Positions 1 through 10,494 of a stretch of 64,000 nucleotides of DNA are shown here, one piece after another; within the stretch, counting starts at the first letter, position 1, and each line of letters begins with the position of its first letter. The notes below the pieces were generated by a model, which searched no databases, was not told the DNA's origin, and worked only from the letters and a program-made list of their open reading frames with translations. The position numbers and the translations under genes were made by a program. The stretch comes from Hermatobates lingyangjiaoensis (Eukaryota > Arthropoda > Insecta > Hemiptera > Hermatobatidae): NCBI GenBank assembly GCA_026182355.1, contig JAPFBL010000239.1, positions 1 through 64,000 of the forward strand. The letters run 5' to 3'.

Positions 1-402
1 TTCTTTTTCTTTTTCTTTGAAGCCACAAAAATTAATTCTTTTGCTTCGCTCCAATTTATTAAATGATTTTTGTTCCTTACATGTAAATGCAAGGCACTCT
101 TTTCATCTTCCCGTCTAATAGAATATTGGTGTTGTTTTAGTCTTGTAAGAAGACCTTTACTTGTCTGTCCAATATAAGACATTTGGCAATCATTACAGGG
201 TATCCTATATACACAGCTATCTTTTTTCTCCCCCTTATTATTAACTAGTCTATTGAACAAGTTACTGTTATTACTGAACACAACGGAGAGATCCAGCTTT
301 TTCAAAAACGTTGGCAGATCTTTTAAACAAGGGTTATATGGGATGACAATATATTTCTTTTTTATGAGTTGTTCTTCATTATTCGAGATCAGGGACTGTG
401 GT
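1..402 (-). CDS. Penelope-like element C-terminal GIY-YIG endonuclease, partial
   Basis: Read leftwards from about 402, one frame stays open to the window edge (about 133 codons). It contains a GIY-YIG nuclease core: CVYRIPCNDC, then SYIGQTSKGLLTRLKQHQYS, then LHLHVRNKNHLINW. The CxxC pair just before YIGQT, the R-x-K-Q-H segment and the H-x(5)-NH-x-I-x-W segment are what PLE endonuclease domains show. In PLEs this domain follows the reverse transcriptase and nicks the target for reverse transcription. The frame has no stop and ends in a lysine-rich run at the edge. Upstream (rightward) it meets an in-frame TAA and no RT is attached, so this is a 5'-truncated copy, as is usual for target-primed retroelements. 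The intact frame suggests a fairly recent insertion. Inference: not a host gene. Confidence 0.8.
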
Positions 403-544
403 GTTTAATTTCATATATTCTATCAAGAGTTATTGTTGATTATTAATCTCTCATATATTATATATATATATAAAGTGTATATCCAGAGGAAATATTCTAT
501 CGTGTTCAACGAAACCTGTCTATCTGAGAGACTGCTGCCCAAGT

Positions 545-547
545 ATA

Positions 548-595
<48 letters not shown>

Positions 596-762
596 ATATA
601 TAAAATAAATTCAAAACGAAGGAAACACACAGAAAGACACAGACATAACTCACATAGATATTTCGACCATCGTCGTCATCAGGAGGTGCGAAGAGCGAAG
701 AGTCCCGCAGGAAGACAGGGCGGTACTCAATTAATTGGTATATATATATATATATATATATA
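545..762. repeat. (TA)n microsatellites around a PLE-type terminal repeat
   Basis: Two TA tracts (about 549-603 and 739-762) flank the hammerhead-like segment at 612-735. Nearly every PLE-derived repeat in this window touches a TA tract like these. Confidence 0.85.
612..735 (-). repeat. PLE-type terminal repeat with hammerhead-like motif
   Basis: On the minus strand at 657-685 the string CTGATGA, C, GAC-GATG-GTC, GAAA, TATC is present. This is a CUGAUGA box, a 3-bp stem with a GAUG loop and a GAAA box. The same family recurs at 31420-31540 and 54289-54410 (GATGACGACGGATGTCGAAA). The flank with cacacagaaagacac is also shared. PLEs are known to carry hammerhead ribozymes near their ends. Activity of this copy is unproven because of one extra base after CUGAUGA. 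Confidence 0.55.
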
Positions 763-1152
763 TGTTTATTGGTGAACTTGGCAATGTTCGTTTGTATTGC
801 TTTAAAGTGTACAGCGGGTTATGACGCCTGGTTCACAGTATAACTGTGGGAATATTCAGGTTGTTGTGGCGATCCCGAGATCTAGTTTCATTACATAAGG
901 AGAGGTGTCAAGGTGACTTGATTAGTTGTGTGATTGCAATTCAAAAGCCTTCGCTCTCCTGGGATTATTTAATCAAAATCATCCAAGGACAAGGGCAAAA
1001 GTGATCAAGTCATTGAAAAGGTGACAGCCGAAACAATGTTGCCATCATGATAATCAAACCCAAGTAGGTCATAATTAAAAGCGCTTATAAATAAGGAGAC
1101 TTGGGGCAGGGCTGCCAAAAACCCCAGGTTATAACTTAAAACCCCAGATTTT

Positions 1153-1392
1153 TTTATTATTTAAACCGATCCCCTAGCGGGTGATAACGTCAGCCGTTTT
1201 CCGGTTTTTTCTTTGATCGGTGATTCTACATAGCGAGTCCTAAATTTTGCCTAACTCAAGTACATTTTGAGTCGGGATCTTTAAAGAATACCTGACATCG
1301 TAGTCTCGGGACCCAGGCTTAACGTCCTCAGATATATTCACCTCCCGGGTGAATAAATCGAGGGCCAGGTGAGGATCGAGCCCCGAACTACC
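1153..1392 (-). mobile_element. tRNA-derived SINE, 5'-truncated, tail type A
   Basis: On the minus strand it has a B-box-like GGCTCGATCCTCACC, the GGTGAATA segment, the GTACTCGTTAAAG-like body, GGACTCCCAATG-like sequence and a GC-rich 3' tail (CCGGAAAACGGCTGACGTTATCACCC). The A box is missing, so the tRNA head is truncated. The family has eleven copies in this window. Confidence 0.75.
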
Positions 1393-1435
1393 ATAAAACC
1401 CCAGATAAAATACACATATTAATAAATAACTAAAA

Positions 1436-1740
1436 AAGACAAATCGGGATGCGGACAGTTTCTTCCATTTCCAATCAAACTCTCATTGTCGACGTTTCGA
1501 TTTTATTCAAAATCTTTTTCATAGGCAAAAGTAGGAATATTTGAAAATGAACAAACTATTAGAAATTAAATTACTAAAACATTTTACGTATTACTATGTT
1601 TTAGTAATGTAATTTGTAATAATTCGTTCATTTTCAAATATTCCTACTTTTGCCTTTGAAAAAGATTTTGAATAAAATTGAAATGTCGGCAATGATAGTT
1701 TGATTGGAACTGGAAGAAACTGACCGCATCCCGATTTATC
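1436..1740. mobile_element. Foldback element, PLE-type inverted terminal repeats
   Basis: Arms at about 1443-1560 and 1613-1737 are inverted copies, from the outer ATCGGGATGCGG end through the GATTTTATTCAAAATCTTTTT core to AATATTCCTACTTTTGCC. Each arm contains a stem (GATTTT/AAAATC) followed by GAAACGTCG. The last eight bases before the stem (GAAAAA type) do not match the CUGANGA box. Related foldbacks lie at 10500-11150, 14815-15080 and 54430-54785. A (TA)n-like tract follows the right arm. Confidence 0.7.
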
Positions 1741-3270
1741 TTCTTTAGCTATATATCTATTATTTTATATATAACTATATATATATAACTGTCACGGTCA
1801 AGAATTTATTACAGTTTATATAGTATTAATAAAGATACGTCTTTACTGACTTTACTCACCATTATTATTGCATTATTCTGAGAGTTCTTCTTCTTCAGTT
1901 GCCCAGTTTAAACATAAATCATTTCTTCATAATGTCTCCCTCTTTAAATATCTTTGACTTACTGCTCCACCTTCCATAGCGCGTATTAGTTCTTTTCGTG
2001 ACTGCCAAGTAGTGGAATCATTGTTGCTCCTTGCGATTGTATTTCAGAACTCTATTTCCTACTGGTTCTGCTCCTCAGAGAACTGGTTTTGTTTTAACAA
2101 AATTAATTACTGAAAAAAATTATTTCAACTGAAGCAGATGAATGTGGCACAATAGTTTGGATTGATAGTTTTTTTGATCCTTTTCAAGATAGAATGTTAT
2201 AGAAAAATTAACTTCAATACATTTTTATTTCAACTAAAATATGAAACAGGAGATGCAATTTCATTCTAAAATGAAATTAATTATATAAATTTAATATTAT
2301 TTTCATAATTCATTTGATTGGTACTTTTTACTCGTTTTTCGTACGTTTTTAAGGAGAATTTTAGTACGATCAGCTAACAAATTTCGACAACCCTGAAGTA
2401 GGGCAGAAAACTTCAGATTTTGTCAAATTCTAAGAAAAAAAAAACTAGAATGCTAGAAAATACTTATAAACCCGAGATCTGGGTTGAAAAGCAACCTACT
2501 ACGAGATCTGGCAGGCTTGAATAGGATTAGGTACTGTATACCTGTTTTGGTATTATTTCGTGCTCCCAGCTTATTCAGCCATATCACTGAAAACAACAAT
2601 AAAACAGACTGATGCCTTTTTTACGTGAAAGCTCTTTCGCCGCATCTCGGGAGCTACAAGCTCTAGCCTAGGATAGAGGCAAACAAAACCTCCGAGATAC
2701 GCCCGAGGTGGACCACGCGGAGGCGAGCTTCCACGACCCTACATCACAAAAATAAAATCTTATAACCATTTAATAAAAGCAAAAAACTTTAACGTTTCTC
2801 ATGCTTAGATCTTAGAGAACCGAAGTATTCAACATGATATGGACATTAGCCAACATGAAGACCACTTGGGGGCAATACTGCTGTCCTCTTGCATCTTCCT
2901 ATAGCATAGACGAATTTAAGAAACGCAGCCCTGTTATACCATCAGACTCAGACAAAACTCAGAAGGGCCAGTGCCACTGTCGGTACAGGGACCACCACAG
3001 AGGACCCCTGATCCAGCAAATCGTGACCACTGGCTGCTCTTGGTCAGATTAGCCAGATCAGAACTACTCACAGCTCAACATTTTAAAACTTTTACGAATT
3101 TCATTAATGAAATTTATTTGGATATTTTTTTAAAGTATAATAAGTATTTCCTATGTATTTGATTTAAGCCAATATGTTAATATTTAAGTGAATTTATTGT
3201 ACAATCTAAAAATTTGATATAGTTAATGTATTCGAATATTATAGCATGCCATACCCAGTGTAATATAAAA
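1741..3270. other. AT-rich noncoding stretch
   Basis: No supported gene is seen. The only compositional outlier is a GC-richer patch at about 2636-2742. The short open frames here show no domain and no splice context. Confidence 0.5.
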
Positions 3271-3430
3271 CACATGAAATAACAATCAATGATCAAACCA
3301 CAATATGAAATGGTAAAATTGGGTTTTTTGAGAGTCAGTTGGGTTTTTGACTCTGACGAAGACTGCTTGTTACGGTTGAAAGATCTTAGTCTTGTTTTCC
3401 CATTTTATATTGTGGTTTGATCATTGAATG
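3271..3430 (+). repeat. PLE-type hammerhead-like repeat (family K), foldback
   Basis: A short left arm (tgatcaaaccacaatatgaa) is inverted relative to the right arm, which ends in ttcccattttatattgtggt. The plus-strand core at 3349-3386 reads CTGACGA, A, GACTG..CGGTT, GAAA, GATC. A flanking GACT/AGTC could pair as stem I. Family K recurs at about 10069, 10217, 11186, 27433, 31310, 35842, 36062, 46376, 54120 and 62683. Confidence 0.65.
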
Positions 3431-4037
3431 TTTTGTATATTGATGAATAAACTTCCAACCTACAAAGGTTCATTCTGCTGGATGAAAAAAAAAACACTTC
3501 GCAACTATCAAAACGGCTTTCTGTGGATATCAACATGAAAACCCGTTAAGACTCAAAACAGATTTTTATTCGTAATTACTTTAAGGACCTAATAAATTCG
3601 TCAAATTTTGTCGCAGGTCTGTTGGGTTAAAAGTGATGATTTAACTGTAAAATGCTTCACTAAAACAAAGTTAAATAACTGAATTCAAATGAGTTAGGTG
3701 GATAAACTGAAAATACCAAGCCATCTGGATCGCTCTTTGGAACAAAGTTACACCAACTAGTTAGGTCGCGTACTTCCTTCATCACTTATTCACGCCTGGA
3801 GACACTCCAAAGTGAGAACATACAAAATATAATAATTTTTTTAACATTTGAATTCAAATACATATTAAGAGATTAGTTCTGTTTCACTTTGTACTGAGAT
3901 CATACCAGAAAAAAACTCAATCACCCCACTAGACTTTACTATAAGAATATTTCTTGAAATATATTAGTAATAAGTTTTTAGAAGGAATGACACAAGACAC
4001 CTATGTAATCTAATGCGTTATCAATTAGGTGAGGCAG
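3431..4037. other. Noncoding, nothing recognised
   Basis: AT-rich sequence with no domain-bearing frame and no clear repeat family. Confidence 0.4.
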
Positions 4038-4368
4038 AGTAGTAGAAGGCAACGCTTTAGGTTGCAGTGGCTGTGGGAACACACATAGGCCGAACATTGC
4101 GCCCTTTGTGATACCACACAATGAGATTGATTTTACATTGGGAGTCCTAAATTTTGCCTAACTCAAGTGTTTTTAGAGTAAGGATCTTTAACGACTACCT
4201 AACATCGTACAGGCTCAGGACTGACGGCTTGACGTCCTCTCCTAGGGACAACTTGCTCAGGATTTATTCACCTCCCGTGTGAATAAATCGAGGACCAGGT
4301 GGATATCGGACTCCGGACCCACCATTTCAGAGACGAGTACGTTAACCACTCAGCTAACCTGACCTCCT
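4038..4368 (-). mobile_element. tRNA-derived SINE, full head, tail type B
   Basis: On the minus strand the A-box region TTAGCTGAGTGGTTAACG and a B-box-like segment are present, then the GGTGAATAAATC body. It ends with the alternative tail CATTGTGTGGTATCACAAAG, which runs on to GTTGCCTTCTAC. Type B differs from the GC-rich type A tail at 1153 and 5790. Confidence 0.8.
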
Positions 4369-4825
4369 TAAACTTTACTATAATAATATTACAATATTAT
4401 ATAATGTTACTTATTAATATATCATTAATAAGTCTTTAGAAGCAATGACAGAGGAAACCGATATAATCTGACGTGTTATGAATTAGGTAGGACAGAGTTT
4501 GCGTAGTTAATTAGATTGCCAATTTCTTTCGCTTACCACTGGTGGAAATTTAACATAATAAAGATGTTTCACCTTATAGATCCTTTTTACCAAGCCTGGT
4601 CAAAGGAACTCAAGTAATGTTTGCCCTAGCATAAAAGTAAACAATGACAGTCTCATCATGTTTCAGAAATTGTCAGGTTTCAACATTTTTCTTGAGTACA
4701 GTCTTCGACAGGCTTCAAAGTTAATTATGTTAATGCCTTTTCGAATTCGAAACACATGACAAAGTCATTATTTTAGGATGAGAGAGAGTGTGCGCAAAGT
4801 ATGTCACTCTCTAGCAAACCTCAAG
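4369..4825. other. Noncoding, nothing recognised
   Basis: No supported feature. It contains AT-rich sequence just downstream of the SINE. Confidence 0.4.
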
Positions 4826-4890
4826 CACACACACACACCACAAACACACACACACCACATACACACACACACACACCACACACACAAAGT
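4826..4890. repeat. (CA)n-type microsatellite
   Basis: An interrupted run of CACACA with CACCACA interruptions. The cysteine/valine-rich open frame on the opposite strand is only its translation. Confidence 0.9.
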
Positions 4891-5098
4891 GAATGGTTCA
4901 TCCAATTCAAAGGAAACAAGGACAAGTTTTAACAAAAACTGACCAAGCGTTGAATACTTCTGCGAAAGACAATTAAATATGCACACACTTTCATACTGAA
5001 GTATACTTCATACTTTACATTTCATTTCATAATTTATATTGAAGATAGATAGCTTTGTAAATGCTTTGCTAGTGAGCTTGAAGATGGGAGATACTTAC

Positions 5099-5248
5099 AA
5101 GTTTTTCATTCTCAGTTTCTATGTCCAGCCGTGCCGCGATGCAGTTTCTGGTGTCGAGGAAGGCCCTTCTTTGAGCTTGTTCTGTTAGGGTGTGCAGCAT
5201 AAGACCAACCACGTTGATACACACGAATACTAGCACATTCGCCACCAC
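5099..5248 (-). CDS. rut: Adenylate cyclase (ADCY1/rutabaga-like) exon: TM6 and C1 linker
   Basis: A 150-bp exon of exactly 50 codons, phase 0 at both ends. The acceptor is ttttgtttcag before GTGGTGGCG, and the donor is CTT followed by GTAAGT. It encodes VVANVLVFVCINVVGLMLHT (sixth helix of the first membrane cassette), then TEQAQRRAFLDTRNCIAARL and DIETENEKL. This is the amphipathic segment just before the first catalytic domain. The AFLDTRNCI..RL..E.ENEK pattern fits the ADCY1/ADCY8/rutabaga group better than ADCY5/6 or ADCY2/4/7, from my knowledge of the family. The enzyme makes cAMP from ATP at the plasma membrane, and this group is stimulated by Ca2+/calmodulin. The next exon, expected to begin with the ERLLLSVLP-like start of C1, lies left of the window. 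The preceding exon is 38153-38438, making an intron of about 33 kb. Gene identity is firm; paralogue assignment is moderately sure. Confidence 0.9.
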
Positions 5249-5360
5249 CTGAAACAAAACATCTTCATTAAGCGACAATTACTAAAAGTTGCCTGTACTG
5301 TTGAGCTTATTTCATTATTCCATTGAATGTCCATCTTTAATCGCAGTTAGTTAGTTAGTT

Positions 5361-5400
5361 GAGATTGAAGATGGACAACGTCCGAAAGCGCTCCAACGAC
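5361..5400 (+). repeat. Hammerhead-like motif, short relic
   Basis: The plus strand reads TGAAGA, T, GGAC-AAC-GTCC, GAAA, GCGCTC. A 4-bp stem lies between the two boxes and GAAA is followed by a palindromic AGCGCT. This matches the general layout of the other motifs in the window but has no recognisable element around it. Confidence 0.4.
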
Positions 5401-5789
5401 TCCAACATCATCGTACGAGGTAGTACAGTTTTAATAATATAAAACACCATTAGTTAAACTAATTCCCCATGCAAGATTTGCTACTTACTTATTTAGAAAA
5501 TTTTTAAACTTTTAAAAAATGAATATAAATCATCTTCAATAACATTCAACTCATCAGTTGTGTTCTATGTTCTCATCATCAGTTCTATGTTCTATACTAG
5601 AAATACAGCAAAATATGAAATGCTTTCCCTATTTCCTTAGTAGAAGACGAAGCATGTTGATCTATTCATAATCTACGATGAGGTATGACAGTTCTACACA
5701 TGGTTTCGGAGCTAGCCAAAAGAGCTCCGGCATCTCCTCTGGGGACAATGTATTACATGGATTCATCCATTGACGGGTCTTATTTGTTG
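5401..5789. other. Noncoding intron sequence
   Basis: AT-rich, with a local repeat of ttctatgttct/catcatcagt around 5545-5595. No gene seen. Confidence 0.4.
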
Positions 5790-6052
5790 TTGTTGTTTAA
5801 ACCGGTCCCCTAGCGGGTTATAACGTCAGCCGTTTACCGGCTTTTGTTTGATCAGTGATTCTACAGATTCCACAATGGGAGTCCTAAATTTTGATTAACT
5901 AAGTGTATTTCGAGTAGCGATCTTTAACGAGTACCAACATCGTATAGGCTCGGGACCGACGGCTTAACGTCCTCTCCGAGGGACGATCTACAGAGATTTA
6001 TTCACCTCCTTGGTGAATTCACCAAGGAGGTGAATAAATTGAGGACAAAGTG
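5790..6052 (-). mobile_element. tRNA-derived SINE, tail type A, truncated at the head
   Basis: The minus-strand body and the GC-rich type A tail (GTTTAAAC end, CCGGTAAACGGCTGACG) are present. The head end is replaced by a short palindrome, CACCTCCTTGGTGAATTCACCAAGGAGGTG at about 6004-6033, so the tRNA promoter is missing. Confidence 0.75.
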
Positions 6053-7605
6053 GGATTGACGGGTCTTAATATCTGAAAAACAGATTACCAAGTTTAGAGT
6101 CAAAGCTTGTAGTTTTAAGATGACAAAATGAATAAATATAATTAAACTAGTTCATTCAAGTCTTATTTGTAACCCTTATAATCAGTATGCCACTTATAAT
6201 CGATATAACCCTAGATCAAACTAACTACAGTTCTGCCAAGCGAGTTTCAGTGCTTTAGTATAAACACAACTTCCTCAACTTATCGAATATAATTACTGTC
6301 GTCTGGACAAATCGCAACAAATCAAAACTATCTCAACTACTGTCAAATTTCAAGGAGAAATTATTAATCAAGTCATGAATTTGAAATGTTAAACGCAATG
6401 AGAAGAAAATTAGACCAGTTCAGTTTTCAGGTTCCTGTTTGGTTATCGCTAAATTCAAAATGAGCAGGAGGGTTGAAACAATGAACTGCCTATCGGAATA
6501 AGTTTCCTGCATCGTAGTTTAGAATGGCCACTACTGCTTACAAAATTAAAGAACAAATGCCACTATATTGTCATGTTAGTGGAAATACAGATCCACAATT
6601 GTCTTATGATAACAATAAACACAGATATATTACATGCAACTAATACATACATAATATACATTCTAATAGAATACCAATATTTCACTATCACTTTGGAAAA
6701 CGATCACTTTAGAAAAAGGATGGCTAACCTATGGCGCAGGCGCCAAACGTGACGCTCTGTATGATTTGATATGGCACATTGTTAACTTTTGATAGAGATG
6801 AATTAAGCTTAAAGTACCGCTTATTTGTTAGTTATTTCCATATTTTGTGAATATCTTTTTAAGGAACGTTATTTTCTTCTCATTAATCTGCTTCTAGGTT
6901 AGATATGCTTGATTAATCAAAGGAGATAGAGTTTTTGTATTATCATTTTGTGAAGACGATCATTAACCTGTGAAAATTTCTTTGAGCTAAGAAAATTTGC
7001 CCAGAGATTTTTTTCTGTCATTACGGAACGACATACAGATGTTTACAAGCATGTTCAGTCATGAAACTTAGTAAACTTAAAACGAGGTCGCTACTGATGG
7101 ATTCCAATTTGAAGAATACACTGCTGCTCTCAGTTACAAATTTAACTCCGAGGATTTAAAATCAAAACAACTTTAAAAGTCTCATTATGTCATAAAGTTG
7201 ATCCAGATTTATTGTATTGCTTATATTTATTTTCTTTTATTCAATATTATGAACATAAAACAATCATATATAAAACAATGTTTTATGTATATACATGGTA
7301 TGTAGGCATTGGATTACAAAAGATTTATCGCGCATGTGAAATCGTCTGTCAAATATTTGGCGAATGGTATGTACAATATTGGCTAGCGCTGTTCGCTTGC
7401 TTTAAAACTGGGTTTATTTGAATGCTTATCACTGGAAATTGAACACTGTTTTGCGTGCAAGCAAACTCTGCAAATGAGAACTCCATTGAGTATGTAGAAC
7501 TGATATTTGCAAACCAGATCTAAATACTACAACAGTCAAACGAGCAATCACATTGATTTCGTCTTCTTTATATTAAATTTGTTTTTCACTATAAGTATAC
7601 TTAAG
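6053..7605. other. Noncoding intron sequence with a hAT-like end
   Basis: At about 6719 the string GGATGGCTAACCTATGGCGC resembles the outer end of hAT elements whose termini read like GGTGGCCAACC. No matching partner end or target duplication was found. The rest is AT-rich with no gene evidence. Confidence 0.35.
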
Positions 7606-7701
7606 GGCCCAGGTTAGTTCAGTGGTTAAGGTATTCACCTCTGGACTGGTAGTCCTGGGTTCGATCCCCACCTGAACCTCGATTTATTCACGTGCGAGGT
7701 T
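7606..7701 (+). mobile_element. SINE tRNA head only
   Basis: It contains an A box (GTTAGTTCAGTGGTTAAGG), a B box (GGTTCGATCCCCACC) and the start of the body (CTCGATTTATTCACG), then stops. It could be misread as a tRNA gene. The SINE body start and the matching copies elsewhere show it is a 3'-truncated SINE. Confidence 0.75.
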
Positions 7702-8361
7702 ACTATCAGTTAACAAAGCAACATCGTAAATGTAAAGGAAAAAAGAACACTTACTTAAAAGCATCGTCAATGGAGAAGCTGCTCTATTTTTCAATATATT
7801 TGTATTCAAGTTATATAAATGGAGATGTTTGTGTCAGCTGTTTTAATGCCACTCTTCAGGGTTTCAGTATATCAGTAGCTTATAATGGTGTCTTTCTACT
7901 CCAGTTTAATACCAAAAAAAAAAAAAAAACAGCTAATTTGGCTAAGAGGGATCTTTCTTCCTTAAATATATCCCTCACCAAAATCCTGATGTAAAAAAAG
8001 AGTGGTTTTAATATTGGCCAAAAGCAATAATTACAAAACCTAAATTTCATTAATATCTATCAAAATCTGCCGCGTTTTTACCAAGTTGTTGATGTATAAT
8101 CATCCACCTAGAAATTAATAAAAAAAAAGAGGTAGACTCGAGAATATTATATCCCGTCCAGATCTCAAAAAATGTATTTTTCCTTTCATGTTGACTTTAG
8201 TTTAGTAATAGTAAATAATAATCGATCCGGGTTTTCACTCGAACATTGTTTGGGAAACTCAGAAAGGAACTTTTTTTTCACATGACTGGAGTTTGGTAGC
8301 ATAAGTAGGGGAGGAGGTCGGTGCCCAGGTAAAGTCCATAAATGCACCCTGTATATTTTTC
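7702..8361. other. Noncoding intron sequence
   Basis: A(n) tract at about 7914-7929. The 100-codon plus-strand frame across it has no domain and depends on the A tract. Confidence 0.4.
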
Positions 8362-8620
8362 TATTGTTTATCCGATCCCCTAGTGGGTGATAATGTTAGC
8401 CGTTTACCAGCTTTTTTTTTGATCGGTGATTCTACGTTGGGAGTCCTAAATTTTGCTTAATTAAAATGCATTTCGAGTAGGGATCTTTAACGAGTACCTG
8501 ACATAACGTCCTCTCTGACGAACGACGTACTCAGATTTATTCACCTCCCGCGTGGATAAACTGGACTACCCTGGATTACCAACCCATAGGCGAGTACGTT
8601 AACCACTGAGCTAACCTGGC
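8362..8620 (-). mobile_element. tRNA-derived SINE, tail type A
   Basis: The minus-strand A-box region (GTTAGCTCAGTGGTTAACG), a decayed B box, the body and the type A tail (AAAAGCTGGTAAACGGCTAACATTATCACCC) are all present. The body lacks the segment between GTCAGG and AGAGGACG. Confidence 0.8.
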
Positions 8621-9429
8621 ATTTAATGTACCCTGTAAGAGCACCGAAAGAAATAAAACCACCGCCAATTCTACATCATCAATAATACGTTTTGTATAAA
8701 GCAAATTTATTTAAAAGAGAGAAATTCTATTTATTCAGACTGATTTCGGACTGACAGCCTTCTCATTCGGAATTCTTCAGCTTCCTTCTCGTATGTCACT
8801 ATCTAGTCGCCGAATAACGTACCGAAGAACTCCTCTGTAAATTAGAAATCACTTATTTTAAATTTTGACCTTCATACTCTAAAATTAAAAACAAATAACT
8901 TTTTTATTTTATTTTTAAATATATTAAATTTTTTAACTAAAATATGTAATGACTGAAACAGCCATTCACCAAGGGCTTTAATTAACGTGAATTTTGAATT
9001 TGTTAAGTTTTGACATTCCTGAAAGCGATACCGAGGTAAACATGAATTCCCGACTGGGCAGAAGTGTGTTAGGCAGCATTGCATCACCAATACATCGCAC
9101 TGTATCAATCCAATCGGAATGTTGAAATGCCTGCTTTTCCACAAATCAGTTGGCTCTAAAAAAAAAAAAAAATAAAAAACAAAACTTGTTCTCTCTCTCT
9201 CTCTTTTCTATTGAGGTAGAACAGATATGTTTCCTCAATCTAGTGAACAGTAAATTTTAATAAAGGTAACTTTTATTAACAGAAAGGGAACGTCAAATCT
9301 AATATACTTCAGATTCCAATGCTAACTTATGTAATTATTAGCCTGAATGAAAAACGTTGTACATAAACAGTACTTTTTGCTTTTTAAAATATATCTTTTA
9401 TATTGTTCTATTTAATATCATCAGCTATT
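8621..9429. other. Noncoding intron sequence
   Basis: AT-rich with a short (CT)n run at about 9190-9204. No gene evidence. Confidence 0.4.
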
Positions 9430-9469
9430 TATATTTCTGAAAACGAAACTGTGTCAAAAGTCAACGTCT

Positions 9470-9575
9470 AATCTACAGTAAGAAATCAGAAAAATGACTA
9501 AGGCATTTCAAACAAAACAAGTGGTCTTCGTCAGAGTCCAAATAAAGATCTCAGTCATTTTTTTGATTGCATACG
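9470..9575 (-). repeat. PLE-type hammerhead-like repeat (second subfamily), half copy
   Basis: It contains ctacagtaagaaatcagaaaaatgactaa, then tggtcttcgtcagagtc and a short inverted arm with agtcatttttttgattg. The same subfamily forms a complete inverted pair at 55016-55200. (TA)n-like sequence follows at 9595-9660. Confidence 0.6.
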
Positions 9576-9654
9576 TAATTTTAACGTCGAAATATAATAA
9601 ATATATATAAATATATAATATATATATATAAATAAATAAATATAATATATAATA

Positions 9655-9837
9655 TATTTATTGAAAATGACACCAAATTTAGCTGATACCTGTTTCTTAA
9701 CAAGTTTCTCAAATTTTGTAAATAACACTCTCGTTATTTACAAAAATTGAGAAACTTGTTAAGAAACAGGTATCAGCTAAATTTGGTGTCATTTTCAATA
9801 ATGTGTGTGTCAAAGAAGGACTGCTACCAAAATTTCG
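9655..9837 (+). mobile_element. PLE N-terminal coding fragment in a near-perfect palindrome
   Basis: Two arms of about 65 bp (9661-9727 and 9735-9801) are nearly perfect inverted copies around a spacer of about 8 bp. On the plus strand the right arm and what follows translate to VKKQVSAKFGVIFNN, then VCVKEGLLPKFRI. A cognate fragment at 31598-31700 reads MCLKEGLLPKFT. The KEGLLPKF segment resembles the region N-terminal to the PLE reverse transcriptase. The head-to-head arrangement is not coding as a whole. Family assignment rests on memory of PLE proteins. Confidence 0.5.
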
Positions 9838-10059
9838 AATATATATAAATATAATATACTATATATATATAATATTTAGCAGGACTCGGTCAGTTGTTCA
9901 GGTTCCAATTAAACCAATGTCTCAGTTTTTATTTTAAACTCTTTTCTCAAGCCTACAAAACAGAAGAAATATAAAAAACAATACAATGATTTAAAAATCA
10001 AACATACACTGTATACCGAAAAATCCAATACATATTTATATATCAATAAAAAGATTTCA

Positions 10060-10445
10060 CATAACTTCCTGAAATAACAATCAATGATCAAACCACATTG
10101 AACTGAAGTTGGGTTTTTGACTCTGACGAAGACCGCTTGTTACGGTTGAAAGATCTTAGTTTTGTTTTCCTATTTCATATTGTGGTTTGATGAAATCACT
10201 TGTTATATATATATATAAAGATTTCATATAAACACGTGAAATAACAATCAATGATCAAACCACAAAATGAAAAAGGAAAAAAAAAAGACTAAGATCTTTC
10301 AACCGTAAAAAGTGGTCTTCGTCAGAGTCAAAAACCCAACTGATACAAATACTATGTTGGGTTTTTGACTTTGTCGAAGACTGCTTGTTACGGTTGAAAG
10401 ATTTTGTTTTTTTTTCCTTTTTATTTTGTGGTTTAATCATATATA
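10060..10445. repeat. Two family-K hammerhead-like repeats, one an inverted pair
   Basis: The first copy (10069-10190) has the plus-strand CTGACGA, A, GACCG..CGGTT, GAAA, GATC core. The second (10217-10441) is a left arm and right arm in inverted orientation, both with the acgtgaaataacaatcaatgatcaaac end. Short TA tracts separate and follow them. Confidence 0.7.
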
Positions 10446-10494
10446 TAATATATATATCACTAATAAATTCTCGACCGTGTGACAGATATACAAC

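Noticed and set aside
1436..1740. Calling this foldback core a full hammerhead
   Set aside because: The stem and GAAACGTC are present, but the bases before the stem (TATGAAAAA / TTTGAAAAA) do not match CUGANGA.
2834..3052. 72-codon plus-strand frame with Cys/His residues
   Set aside because: The spacing does not match any zinc finger and there is no splice context.
7606..7680. tRNA gene
   Set aside because: The promoter boxes are those of a SINE head: the same body start follows and ten other copies exist.
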